DNA of 64,000 bases from Platycnemis pennipes (lineage: Eukaryota; Arthropoda; Insecta; Odonata; Platycnemididae): assembly GCA_933228895.1 (NCBI GenBank), contig OW121846.1, positions 74,412,064 through 74,476,063 of the forward strand. Direction: 5' to 3'. Under the pieces are notes generated by a model, which made no database searches, was not told the origin of the DNA, and worked only from the letters and a program-made list of their open reading frames with translations. Each line of letters begins with the position of its first letter. The stretch's first letter is position 1. This document shows positions 42,353 through 52,401 of the stretch, in pieces. The position numbers and the translations under genes are program-made.

Positions 42353-44957
42353 GACTGAGCCAGTCATAAAATGACTGGGCCAGTGATAAAATGCCTAAGC
42401 CAGTACTAAATGACTAAACCAGTGATAAAATGACTGGGCCAGTCATAAAATGACTGTGCCAATGACAAAAAGTGAGGTCCAGTGATAAAATGACAGGGCC
42501 AGTCATAAAATGACTGGGCCAGGGATAAAATGACTGGGCCAGTGATAAAATGACCGGGCTAGTGACAAAATGACTGGGCTAGTAATAAAATGACTGGGCC
42601 AGTGATAAAATGTCTGGGCCAGTGATAAAATGACCGGGCTAGTGATAAAATGACTCTGCCAGTCATAAAATGACTGTGCCAGTGATAAAATGACTGGGCC
42701 AGTGATAAAATGACTCTGCCAGTTATAAGATAACAGGGCCAGTGATAAAATGACTGGGCCAGTAATAAAATGACTGGGTCAGTCATAAAATGACAGAACC
42801 AGTGATAAAATGACAGGGCCACTGATAAAATGACTGGGCCAGTCATTAATGACAGGGCCAGTGATAAAATGACTGAGCCAGTCATAAAATGACTGGGCCA
42901 GTGATAAAATGCCTAAGCCAGTACTAAATGACTAAACCAGTGATAAAATGACTGGGCCAGTCATAAAATGACTGGGCCAGTCATAAAATGACTGTGCCAA
43001 TGACAAAAAGTGAGGTCCAGTGATAAAATGACAGGGCCAGTCATAAAATGACTGGGCCAGGGATAAAATGACTGGGCCAGTGATAAAATGACCGGGCTAG
43101 TGACAAAATGACTGGGCTAGTAATAAAATGACTGGGCCAGTGATAAAATGTCTGGGCCAGTGATAAAATGACCGGGCTAGTGATAAAATGACTCTGCCAG
43201 TCATAAAATGACTGGGCCAGTGATAAAATGACCGGGCTAGTGATAAAATGACTGGGCTAGTAATAAAATGACTGGGCCAGTGATAAAATGTCTGGGCCAG
43301 TGATAAAATGACCGGGCTAGTGATAAAATGACTCTGCCAGTCATAAAATGACTGGGCCAGTGATAAAATGACCGGGCTAGTGATAAAATGACTGGGCTAG
43401 TAATAAAATGACTGGGCCAGTGATAAAATGTCTGGGCCAGTGATAAAATGACCGGGCTAGTGATAAAATGACTGGGCTAGTAATGAAATGACTGGGCCAG
43501 TGATAAAATGTCTGGGCCAGTCATAAAATGACAGAACCAGTCATAAAATGATAGGGCCAGTAATTAAATGACTGGGCCAGTCATTAATGACAGGGCCAGT
43601 CATTAATGACAGGGCCAGTGATAAATGACTGGGCCAGTCATAAAATGAAAGAACCAGTCATAAAATGACAATGCCAGTGATAAAATGACTGGGCTAGTCA
43701 TTAATGACAGGGCCAGTCATTAATGACAGGGCAAGTGATAAAATTACTGGGCCAGTGATAAAATTACTGGGCCAGTCATAAAATGACTGGGCCAGTGATA
43801 AAATGACTCGGCCAGTCATAAAATGACTGGGCCAGTCATAAAATGACAAAGCCAGTCATAAAATGACAGGGCCAGTGATAAAATGAGGGGGGTAGTCATA
43901 AAATGACAGGGCGTGATAAAATGACATAACCAGTAATAAAATGACAGGGCCAGTGAAAAAATGACAGGGCCTGTGATAGAATGACAGGGCCAGTCATAAA
44001 ATGACAGAACCAGTTATAAAATGACAGGGCCAGTGATAAAATGACTGGGCCAGTCATTAATGACAGGGCCAGTCATTAATGACAGGGCCAGTGATAAAAT
44101 GACTCTGTCAGTCATAAAATGACTGTGCCAGTCATAAAATGACAGGGCCAGTCATATAATGACTGGGCCAGTGATAAAATGACTGGGCCAATGACAAAAA
44201 GAGAGGTCCAGTGATAAAATGACAGGGCCAATCATAAAATGACAGAACCAGTCATAAAATGACAGGGCCAGTGATAAAATGACTGGGCCGGTCATTAATG
44301 ACAGGGCCAGTCATTAATGACAGGGCCAGTGATAAAATGACTCTGCCAGTCATAAAATGACTGGGCCAGTCATGAAATGACAGGGCCAGTCATATAATGA
44401 CTGGGCCAGTGATAAAATGACTGGGCCAATGACAAAAAGACAGGTCCAGTGATAAAATGTCTGGGCCAGTCATAAAATGACTGGGCCAGTCATAAAATGA
44501 CAGGGCCAGTCATAAAATGACAGGGCCAGTGATAAAATGACTGGGTTAGTCATAAAATGACAGGGCGTGTTAAAATGACTGAACCAGTAATAAAATGACA
44601 GGGCCAGTGAAAAAATGACAGGGCCAGTGATAAAATGACTAAGCCAGTGATAAAATGACAAAGCCAGTGATAAAATCAGTGGGCCAGTCATAAAATGACA
44701 GGGCCAGTGATAAAATGACTGGGCCAGTGATAAAATGACTCTGCCAGTCATAAAATGACTGGGCCAATGACAAAATGACAGGTCCAGTGATAAAATGACA
44801 GGGCCAGTCATAAAATGTCTGGGCCAGTCATAAAATGACTGGGACAGTGATAAAATGACAGGGCCAGTGATAAAATGACAGGGCCAGTGATAAAATGACT
44901 GGGCCAGTGATAAAATGACTGGGCCAGTGATAAAATGACTGGGCCAGTCATAAAAAT
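42353..44957 (-). repeat. Terminal satellite block, 20-bp monomers with 140-bp sub-repeats
   Basis: Most monomers are the 20-bp reverse form (GATAAAATGACTGGGCCAGT and relatives). The 19-bp TTAATGAC form is rare. A ~518-538 bp tandem duplication starts with GACTGAGCCAG at 42,353 and again at 42,871; the second copy has one extra 20-mer. Between about 43,090 and 43,510 a 140-bp unit (seven 20-mers) is repeated: ACCGGGCTAG followed by the same context is at 43,231 and 43,371. Because 3 x 20 = 60, frames stay open for long stretches on the minus strand (for example 44,970-44,470). The predicted peptide is only a 20-residue hydrophobic repeat and is not a credible protein. Confidence 0.85.
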
Positions 44958-44999
44958 AGCAACATGGCACGATGTGTCAAATTAGGCCATCTTATATAG

Positions 45000-45310
45000 G
45001 GGCTTGAGGGTCGTAGGTTGACTCTGATTGGTCAAAACGATCTTTCTTAGGTCATCAACTTTGAAAATTCTTTTCTAGGTGTTTGCTAACGTGTAGCCGC
45101 CCTTTGTTGTAATCTTCCGGATGTTTGGTGATCTCTATAGCCTCCCGGATCAGCCTAGGGTAGTGGTGGCTTTCACTGCAGATGACCTTCGGACAATTCA
45201 AGTCATGTGTTGAATGTCGAAGTCAAGTGAAGGCCATCTGCATCCATAATCCGAAGGTCATCCGCAGTGAAAGCCGCTACTACCCTAGGCTGATCTGGGA
45301 GGATAAACTT
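45000..45310 (-). mobile_element. Penelope-like element 3' end (relic, copy A)
   Basis: On the minus strand, from about 45,192 downward, the frame reads KVICSESHHYPRLIREAIEI, then THK-type residues and a short tail. This resembles the C-terminal end of Penelope-like element (PLE) proteins downstream of the endonuclease region. The same 52-bp stretch occurs inverted at 45,251-45,302, forming a potential hairpin with 45,141-45,192 and a ~58-bp loop. The body of the element is missing. The family assignment rests on recognition of the protein tail and on the ribozyme-like motif next to the other copy. It could instead be another retroelement with a similar tail. Confidence 0.6.
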
Positions 45311-46157
45311 GAAGGACATAACAGATTGATTATTTTGTACATAATCATGGATTCCAAAGGGTGCAGCAATCTGTATTGTCTCGTTGAGGTGTCACTTGTT
45401 TCGACAAGCTATCCCACTCGCCATGTAATTTGAATAAAATTTGTTTGTTGTTTCACTACAGAACGAGGTTGTGAAAGCATCAAATTCTGTCTCTCTCTCA
45501 TTGGTATTGACAGATATTTGGTTATGCTAATTGAAAGAAATCTTTGAGGACCGATTGTGTGATAGCGAACACTGTTATGCGAATTCATGTTAAACGATGG
45601 ATACCAGTACTTAAAAGCTTTGCATGGGCATATTAACCATTGTAAGACATTCCAAAACTACTTAATTAGGAAAATAGAATATAATGTAGATCTTAAATTC
45701 TAGGTGACCCGCACAGTCTTCCCCAAACAAAGTAACCTTTGAACATAAATAGAAAAATCAGTGTAAAATACTCTGAAACCCTGAGGTTTTGATCAAAGAC
45801 AAACCCATATCAGAACAGGTTAATCTAAATGAGATGACAACAATGACAAAATTTAAAACTATCAAAGAAAAATAAGTAGGTTGAAACCAATAGTAAAATA
45901 CTAAAATAATACACCATTTACTAGGCAGTCCAAATTTCTAAGTGTTGAAACTTTAAATAAGGATTTAAAAGGATAAAGGATACTTTAAATAGGACACAAC
46001 TAAAATCTCCCAAAAATGCTTTCCCACAATGCCTACTTTCTTTCTCTCTTTTCATGAAAGCCCTTCTCCCTGTACTCACTATTTATAAATATCATCACAA
46101 AAAGTATCATACAGTAATTTAAACTGGAACTGATACAATGCATAAGGCAAAAATTAC

Positions 46158-46259
46158 CTCTTCAGCACCTCCATCTTTAACTAGTTCATAGTTGATTGCT
46201 CCTGGTTTGATTGAATCAATTAAATCAAGAATTACTCTTGCATCAGCCAAGGATGAATC
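46158..46259 (-). pseudogene. Orphan duplicate of plastin CH4 exon (102 bp)
   Basis: This is a second copy of the exon at 56,480-56,581. It encodes DSSLADARVILDLIDSIKPG and then AINYELVKDGGAEE. Both splice sites are intact (AG at 46,261-46,260, GT at 46,157-46,156) and the frame is open. The only exon difference gives Lys where the 56.5-kb copy has Arg; vertebrate plastins commonly have Lys at this position. It lies downstream of the plastin stop codon at 52,402 and no matching terminal exon follows it before the satellite. It is therefore probably not translated unless rare splicing skips the 52.4-kb exon. Confidence 0.85.
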
Positions 46260-46559
46260 CTAAAAAAAAGAACAGAACTACACTGAAAACAGAGATAACA
46301 ACTTAATAATGTAATCCCAGCTAAGATTGAATGGCACCTTTCTATCTGCCAAATTACATATTAGACCTCATTCAGGTTCAAATAAATTAAATAATGGCCG
46401 TTTTTAAAAACATTATCCATTACTAAGATACATGACCACAAATTATATCACAATAGACTTAACACCTACATTGCTTTTTTTACAAATCACTTTCTCAGAA
46501 GCAACAGCTAACCAATACATTTTAAGAACAATGACCAAACATACAATTGGAATTCTTAC

Positions 46560-46711
46560 CTGAAAACTTTTCAAACTGCTTGATTTACCTGCCTTGGTCA
46601 ACTTATTATTGACCCACTGTACAATTTCTTTTTCAACTATTGGACTGCCTGTGTTTGCAAGCTGAGTGAGTATTGACAATGCATATGCTCTCATTAATTG
46701 CCAAATCAGAG
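46560..46711 (-). pseudogene. Orphan duplicate of plastin CH3-CH4 exon (152 bp)
   Basis: Second copy of the exon at 56,883-57,034, with an intact acceptor (AG at 46,713-46,712), an intact donor (GT at 46,559-46,558) and no stop. Two base differences from the other copy both change the protein. One gives Ala for Thr in the MRAY(A/T)LSIL motif. The other gives Gly for Ser in KA(G/S)KSSSLKSF. Plastins normally have Thr at the first site and often Gly at the second, so each copy keeps one typical residue. The exon needs one base from an upstream exon, but no partner exon is present between here and the stop-containing exon at 52.4 kb. Confidence 0.85.
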
Positions 46712-46933
46712 CTGTAACAGAGAATTTTTATGCTAACATGATAATAATCTGCTTTGCTCGTAGCAGTACTGTGCAAGTTAACGTGGTGGAATATCGACAT
46801 CACTCAAAATAAAATAACTTAGGTATAGGTATTATTCACGATTATGACCTAGTTCCTTCCAACCTATCCCTCTTCTATTCAGAGCCTGTTCCCAACCACC
46901 ATCTCCGAAGTCCGAAAATTAGCCCTTGATCCT

Positions 46934-47273
46934 GGTTATTTGGTTGGTTATTTAGGGGAGGCGACCGACAGCTGAGGTCATTTGCGCCATATAGGATAGG
47001 TGGGTAATTGGGTAATGGTAGGAGTTTTCAGGGAACGGAGGAAGGGTGGAGAGAAACCCGGCGTCGGCATTAGCCTACTCTTAACAAAAGGCGCCAAGGG
47101 GACCACGGCTTAACGTCCCATCCGACGGACGGAGTACTGTACTTGAAATGCCCTCCACTAGGCACTCAAGTGGGGACCGGTTTTCCACAGAAAAATCCGC
47201 CACTGCCGGGAATTGAACCCAGGCCCTCGGGATGGGAGGCCAGAACTCTAGCCACCACACCAACGCGATCCCC
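46934..47273 (-). mobile_element. tRNA-derived SINE, copy 1, with 12-bp TSD
   Basis: Flanked by the direct repeat GCCCTTGATCCT at 46,922-46,933 and 47,274-47,285. Read on the minus strand it starts GGGGATCGCGTTGG, has an A-box-like TGGCTAGAGTTCTGG, and has a perfect B-box GGTTCAATTCC about 35 bases further on, as in RNA polymerase III promoters of tRNA-derived SINEs. The body of ~260 bp is not tRNA-like and ends in an AACCAAATAACC-type tail. A second copy with its own target duplication is at 58,520-58,856. Same-strand frames inside (for example around 47,081-47,293) are incidental. Confidence 0.9.
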
Positions 47274-47394
47274 GCCCTTGATCCTCTGGTCACCAGTTTT
47301 TTGGAAGTTTACTCCCTTGATCTTGATTTCCTGCCCCCTACTCTTGAAGTTTCCATTGAAGGGAAAGAGTTATGAGTAAGTATGATTTTGGAGA

Positions 47395-47560
47395 GATCAA
47401 TAAGGAAGTTGTGATAGGTGCATGTGGAGTTGGACGCTTGGAGAGGAAGTACGGAGGGAGAAAAGGCCATCAGGGTGTGGGATAGAGGTGTAGAGGGAGG
47501 TGATATCTATTGTGGCCATTGTGATTTGTGTTTCCAGTGGTAGGGAGGTAGAGTTGAGAT
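47395..47560 (-). mobile_element. Penelope-type reverse transcriptase remnant
   Basis: A minus-strand frame contains ATIDITSLYTSIPHPDGL, which closely resembles the RT motif of Penelope-like elements (generally D-V/I-x-SLYT-N/S-IPH..G). The match extends only a few tens of residues within a 78-residue frame and no full RT is seen. The conserved Asp of the motif is present, but the rest of the catalytic domain is not recognisable. This is most likely an old, truncated fragment, separate from the PLE 3' ends at 45.1 and 55.4 kb. Confidence 0.6.
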
Positions 47561-49655
47561 GTTGGAGGAAATGGTATGTCCTTAACCAAAGAGGGTAAGG
47601 ATTGGGCATGTGGCTGGAGGTGGTAAACCACAAAGGCAGATATTCTTTCTGTGGGGGAGTTACAGGATGATACTATACCTTCTGTCTGATGCTACATACT
47701 AAGCCATTGGTGTGTGAAATTCACACATCTATGTCAGGGTGGGGGCCACAATATAACAATGCACTTGTACCCACTGACTCTATAATATAAAACCATCCTC
47801 ATAAAATGTAAGGAATACATGGATCATGGGAAACAGTTGAATTTCCTAAGTACATTCTTGTAGGTTCTACATGCTGAGTAACTGATAAAAACTGATGTAA
47901 TCTGTCTTTTACAGCAACAAATGGAAATTGTACTGCTGAGATTATCTTTCCAAAGTGCAAGTTTTTACTATCAGTTTTACCATATGTCCAACCAACAACA
48001 GGTATAGCTAGTGGATTATCAAAGATACTGGTACATTAGAATATACGATAGGTACCCAGTAACAAAAATAATTTCGTCATCTTATTTCCTACTAGCATAC
48101 ATTGCTACTACATACTACTGTATAACCAAGAGTCTTGCCAATATTTAGTAAACTATTGATATGTCATGGGAGATCTTAACTTGGTCCTAACAGTTATTGA
48201 AGACATTTCTCACTCAGCAGTGCAATTTAAACAATACCAAAATTCATGAAATATAACATTACAAAGTATTATGTAAATTCATGAAAATAACTCAGGAGAG
48301 GTTCAAAACTGTCTCTTTAATTCTGAGGTCGGTACAAAAGATTACAAAACACTGTTACAAAATGGATCCAAAAGTATCACAATGCCAATAATCTCCATTC
48401 CTTGTAAATAAATGCCTCTTCAGGTTATGACTTTAATTGACAATGGAGAGTAATAAAATAAGAGTAAATTGTATAAACCTTACAACAGCCAAAATGCGGT
48501 TGAATGTTGCAAACAGATGTCACTCATACAAAAAATTTCACCCCTTTTACAAATTTTGACCACAAAAAGGCACTTGAATAAACACTTCCAGCATATTTCA
48601 ACGTAATATTGATATTCAGGGGTTAAAACCTAAAGCCACTAATACAAGGCTTGACTAGGGTATTATAAACATGCATATAAGACAAATGTACACACAACAT
48701 GTCAACGGATTATCATACCTGGGAACCACCCATACTTAAAGGATACAGGCACTACATACCTGTCGGACTGTACATCCAATGAGATATTGCAAGACAGTTT
48801 TCATTTTTACGAAATAAATAATTTTTAAATATTTCAGGGCACACAGAAAATTCAAACAGCCAATATTACTATAAAAATGATATCCTAGACAAAGAGAACT
48901 TATAAAAAATACATAAAATATTCCACATTCCCAAATATGGCAGGTTAAAATACCAAGATCTTAATGTTATGTGCAGTTCAAACAAAACGGTACTTATTTA
49001 TACTCCTACAAAAACTTACACCTCTGCACAGAGAAAAATTTCAGGACCTGAAGGATCTATTCCAGGGACTGGTTGTGGCATGGAAGAGAAAAGTCACTGT
49101 GACTGTTTACAGACATAAGACAGTAGCCAATTTGACCCGCAGATGTCCTCTTGTTCAAAAGACCTTGCTCTTTAGGCCATCATATGATCCATGAGCTAGC
49201 ATTTAACTACTAATAACACACTCCACTCCTACAACCAACCACTATCATGCAACCAACCTGTATGATGACATTATTTACTGCTTAACCTGGGGCCATAAGC
49301 TTTTGAGACACCTGTATCTTAAAGCTGTTGTGCAGGATGCAATTATTTTTACAATTTCACTGGCATATAAAATGTGAAACCCAATACTGTAAAGGAACCC
49401 TACCACATGAAATACAAAAAAATGTGCATGAACAAAAAATACAGAAACGCCTTTCAGTGGAAAAATAAAATTATGCTCGGACACAAAACTTTACTGTAAG
49501 CTGCAATATTAAAGTAATGAAGCACACATTACCTTGGGTCCTAAATGGTGTTTGAAATTTATGCAAATGTAAATAAAGTAGATCCCCCAAAGTTATCACG
49601 TGTTCATCAGAGACATAAAATTTTTAGTTAAAAATTTTTTCAATTAAGCTTTTGG
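47561..49655. other. Intergenic or intronic DNA, nothing recognised
   Basis: AT-rich sequence between the Penelope remnant and the Tigger-like element. Several short open frames exist (for example 48,964-49,194 on the plus strand) but show no recognisable motif, no splice context and no repeat structure. Confidence 0.6.
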
Positions 49656-49657
49656 TA

Positions 49658-51313
49658 CAGTTGAGCATCTTTAATCCAGCACAGTCAGGACCGAAGTGAT
49701 GCCGGATTAGGGATTTTGCCGGACTATGGGTCATGCATGGCAACTGGTCTATTTTTGATGTACGGGATGTTTTCATTGAAAGGAGTCAATTATTTATGAC
49801 AAAATATATTCGTTTGCCATCTACATAATTATTAAAAGATTCACTGAGAATAATCGGAAAGAAATGGCTTTCTTAATTCACAAAGTCATTACAACTGAAA
49901 AGTACCAAAGTTGCGCAGTAAGTGAAAATAATGGCAGGTATGCATAGTCTTCATCATATTACTGCACATTTAAAAGTGTAATATTATTATTGGAAAAGGG
50001 TATATAAAATTTGACATTTCTTATGCTGTGCTTCGCGCAACATATTTCCGCCATGCTTGATTTGTTGTCAGCTGATTCAGCGCAAAGTCAACTCGTGGGT
50101 GTCGTGTGTACGGCCGCTCATCACTACGTCGCGGGTGCCCAGACCGGATGATTCTATAAAGATCATCATTAATTGTAGTCTTCCTTCAACAATTTCAGAC
50201 TCTTCATCTTCATCCCCACTGATATTTATTGTTATGAATTACCATTTCAGTGATTTCATCATCGGTGAAATGTTGTGTGGTGAGCCCTACCGTGGTCGCC
50301 AGCTATCCATTCCTCTGAATTTACCAATTCCATTTCCTTTAATTATTGGTTATGGATGCTGTTTGCTCAGTCAACCAACACCATCATCATAGGTTTATCC
50401 TCAGAAACATGAAAGCGTTTGAAATCCCCACTAATTTCGTCTACATCAAGCCTCAAAGCAGGCCACAATTTAAACCACGCGTGTTTTAGGACTGACTGTA
50501 AAATACTATTCCATGCACGTAAACTTTCACACATAATGTCTTTTAGATTATATCTGTTTCTGAAATAGTTTAGTCTGCTTCATTAGCATTTGGCCGGAAA
50601 TACTACCTAAGCCCTTCACTTCGACGCAATCAAATTAACCACGCGATGTAAAATCAACACTTAAATCATCTTTCATAGTTTTTCTCTCTGTTGCCCATTT
50701 CTTCGTGTCACTTTAGCTGTAAAATTTTTAGGATTTTCTCTTTCTGCTTATTAATGTGTTATATAGTTATACTGTCGAGGATCCCACGCTGTATGTTTCA
50801 GACAAACGATTTACCGGTCGATGTAACGGAGTCAAGCTTTTTCACAACTTGCACTTCTTCTGCAATCGTTAACGTTTTGTGCTGATGCTCACTCATCTGC
50901 TTTTGCCACAACTGTATAGATTACAAATGGTTAGGGAGAAACATAAGCAGATAACAAATAATTTTATCAAATTACGTCCAGTGGTCAATCAAAAATGCAC
51001 GCGCCAATGAAAGTGGCTGATCTGTAAACTAGTCTGTCTCGGCGATGTCTTCAATTTTATATGTTTAGTTCAAGTTGCTGAATAGTTCCAGTGTACACGA
51101 AGTACCAGAAATTAATATGTTTAAATTATTCCGATTCTCGCAATTGGAAAATTAACGTTATTAATGGGATAATATCTCGGCAGGTTATGAAGCAATGTTT
51201 CTGTAAAAAAGTTTCGACATTTACCACAAAGTACCGGGTAGGTGGTTGTGGCAAAATTGCTGGATTATGGGTGTTCCCGGATTAGGGATTCCCGGATTAA
51301 GGGTGCTCAACTG
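49658..51313 (-). mobile_element. Tigger/pogo-like DNA transposon, defective (1,656 bp)
   Basis: Terminal inverted repeats start CAGTTGAGCATCTTTAATCC on the left and CAGTTGAGCACCCTTAATCC on the right (read inward). Each end abuts a TA dinucleotide (49,656-49,657 and 51,314-51,315), the target duplication typical of the Tc1/mariner/pogo superfamily. On the minus strand near 50,886 the sequence reads HKTLTIAEEVQVVKKLDS, matching the N-terminal helix-turn-helix region of Tigger/jerky-type (CENP-B-like) transposases. Pieces downstream, including a KQKEKILK stretch and a DDEITEMV stretch near 50,270, belong to the same protein. Stops and frameshifts interrupt it throughout and the DDE catalytic part is largely deleted, so it is inactive. 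It lies downstream of the plastin 3' end. Confidence 0.85.
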
Positions 51314-52401
51314 TATATCATTTGATTTGATCTTTGCAAACGATACTGTACAAGAAATTCTATCATGAACAACAGCCTTGATCTTAATGGTTATTACTAA
51401 ATTTCCCAACAGTATTGCAATAATTAGAACATGAGTGACCTTTTCTATATTTTGTTTGGCATTTGGTAATACATAATGTACCACATATAAAATACAAAAT
51501 TCCGAAAGGCGTCTTACTGTATTTTTATTCAAAAAAAACATACATAATAATTTTGGACGGTATGTATATAACCAAACATTACCATAATAAATATATCACC
51601 TTTCCATAAATTGACAGAAAATATGAAATCACAAAGCTAGGTGGCAGAAGCCAGGGTTTGTCATTTTCATCGCCATAATGGATTTTTAATTGATTGTGCA
51701 CATATACTTGTAAAAATTAACTGAATGCAACACACAGTGGATAACATTTCCCATGAGAAAAAAATATTATTTTACAAAACTGTATGGATTGGCAAAAAAT
51801 GTACATACTTATAAGTTCCCATTCTTCTGGTAAATGTGTAGCTCTAAATAAGAAACCAATCCGAAACAAACCCACCCATTCCAATCAGTGCCATTTCCTT
51901 TATCACATATCATACCCTCTAGGGACATCACTAAGAATAATCAATTCCACCACTTCAACTAAACATTTTATGCTATAAATTTCAGCGGTGGAAGTTTGAT
52001 CAAACTTAAGCGTCAAACATTTATCAGAGTAGTATCAATCTACAAGTAAATAATTCTCATAAAAGTTACTTTAAAGGGCTTTTGGTGCTCCTCTGCATAT
52101 TTCAACCAATTCAGTTCAATGATTCCCAGTATGATGAACAGAACTGTGATAGATACCCTTTTTTAAATCGCCAAAATATTATATTTCAAAATTTAAAACA
52201 TAAAATATTATGGAATGTAAAAACAACTCTAACTCTAGTATCATTTTGGTAGTTATTTATCCTGGAAAATAATCACCTTCCTCAAATGAAGTTAACTGTT
52301 ACAATTGCACAAAAAAGCTAACCTTGTTTAACAGTAATCGTAAACAAATATAAAATGATAAGCTCCAAATGATAATTAAAACATGATTTAATATGAAAAC
52401 C
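51314..52401 (-). other. Plastin 3' UTR and downstream flank
   Basis: This AT-rich stretch follows the plastin stop codon on the minus strand. A candidate polyadenylation signal (AATAAA on the minus strand) is at 51,524-51,529, about 875 bases past the stop. An ATTAAA at 52,387-52,392 is too close to the stop to be a convincing choice. No coding sequence is recognised. The true transcript end cannot be fixed from sequence alone. Confidence 0.4.

Larger units (their letters stand above)
1..44957. repeat. Satellite array of 19-20 bp monomers
   Basis: The whole stretch is built from variants of one short monomer. The 20-bp forms begin GTCATTTTAT and continue CACTGGCCCT, GACTGGTTCT, GACTGGCCAA or GACTGGCAGA. 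The 19-bp form is GTCATTAATGACTGGCCC plus A or T. A frequent order of seven monomers (20+19+19+20+20+20+20) gives a ~138-bp higher-order unit. Monomers contain almost no CpG. The 19-mer carries a perfect 12-bp palindrome (GTCATTAATGAC), and the 20-mers carry GTCAT and ATGAC arms separated by three bases. The array begins before base 1 and ends at about 44,957. Roughly 1-18,060 reads in one direction (F); further right the direction alternates. Nothing here looks like a gene, spacer array or transposon. Its function is unknown; heterochromatic satellite is the default reading. Confidence 0.97.
44971..46730 (-). repeat. Segmental duplication, copy A (next to the satellite)
   Basis: Matches 55,286-57,053 in the same orientation, starting within CGATGTGTCAAATTAGG and ending at AGAATTTTTA. 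By eye the copies differ at a few percent of positions, with a few small indels. The block holds the 3' end of a Penelope-like element and two plastin exons with their introns. About 14 bases separate its left edge from the last satellite monomer. Sequence outside the block is unrelated on both sides, so this is not simply the other haplotype of the same locus. Confidence 0.93.

Noticed and set aside
1..44957. CRISPR-like array
   Set aside because: There are no unique spacers; the whole sequence is repeat, with 19-20-bp monomers and higher-order copies. The host is a eukaryote.
1..44957. Centromeric function through CENP-B boxes, prompted by the nearby CENP-B-like transposase
   Set aside because: The monomer does not contain the TTCG....A..CGGG pattern, and the Tigger-like element is a dead single copy. 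Nothing in the sequence supports centromere identity.
1177..44970. Many open frames of 60-166 codons in the satellite, encoding repeats such as MTGPVILSLALSL and FITGPVILSLAQS
   Set aside because: They arise because three 20-bp monomers make 60 bases without stops. The peptides are pure repeats, occur on both strands, and break wherever a 19-mer shifts the frame. There is no sign of splice sites, conservation or codon preference.
45182..45433. Plus-strand open frame of 83 codons, also at 55,500-55,751
   Set aside because: It exists in both duplicate copies simply because the DNA is duplicated. Part of it is the inverted copy of the Penelope protein tail, and the rest has no recognisable content.
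47200..47273. A functional tRNA gene
   Set aside because: A- and B-box-like motifs are present, but there is no cloverleaf, the body continues ~260 bp, and target duplications mark it as a SINE.
47081..47379. Frames on both strands within the SINE
   Set aside because: They lie inside a non-coding RNA-polymerase-III-type element and recur in the second SINE copy.
48964..49194. Plus-strand 76-codon frame
   Set aside because: No recognisable motif and no splice or promoter context; probably chance.
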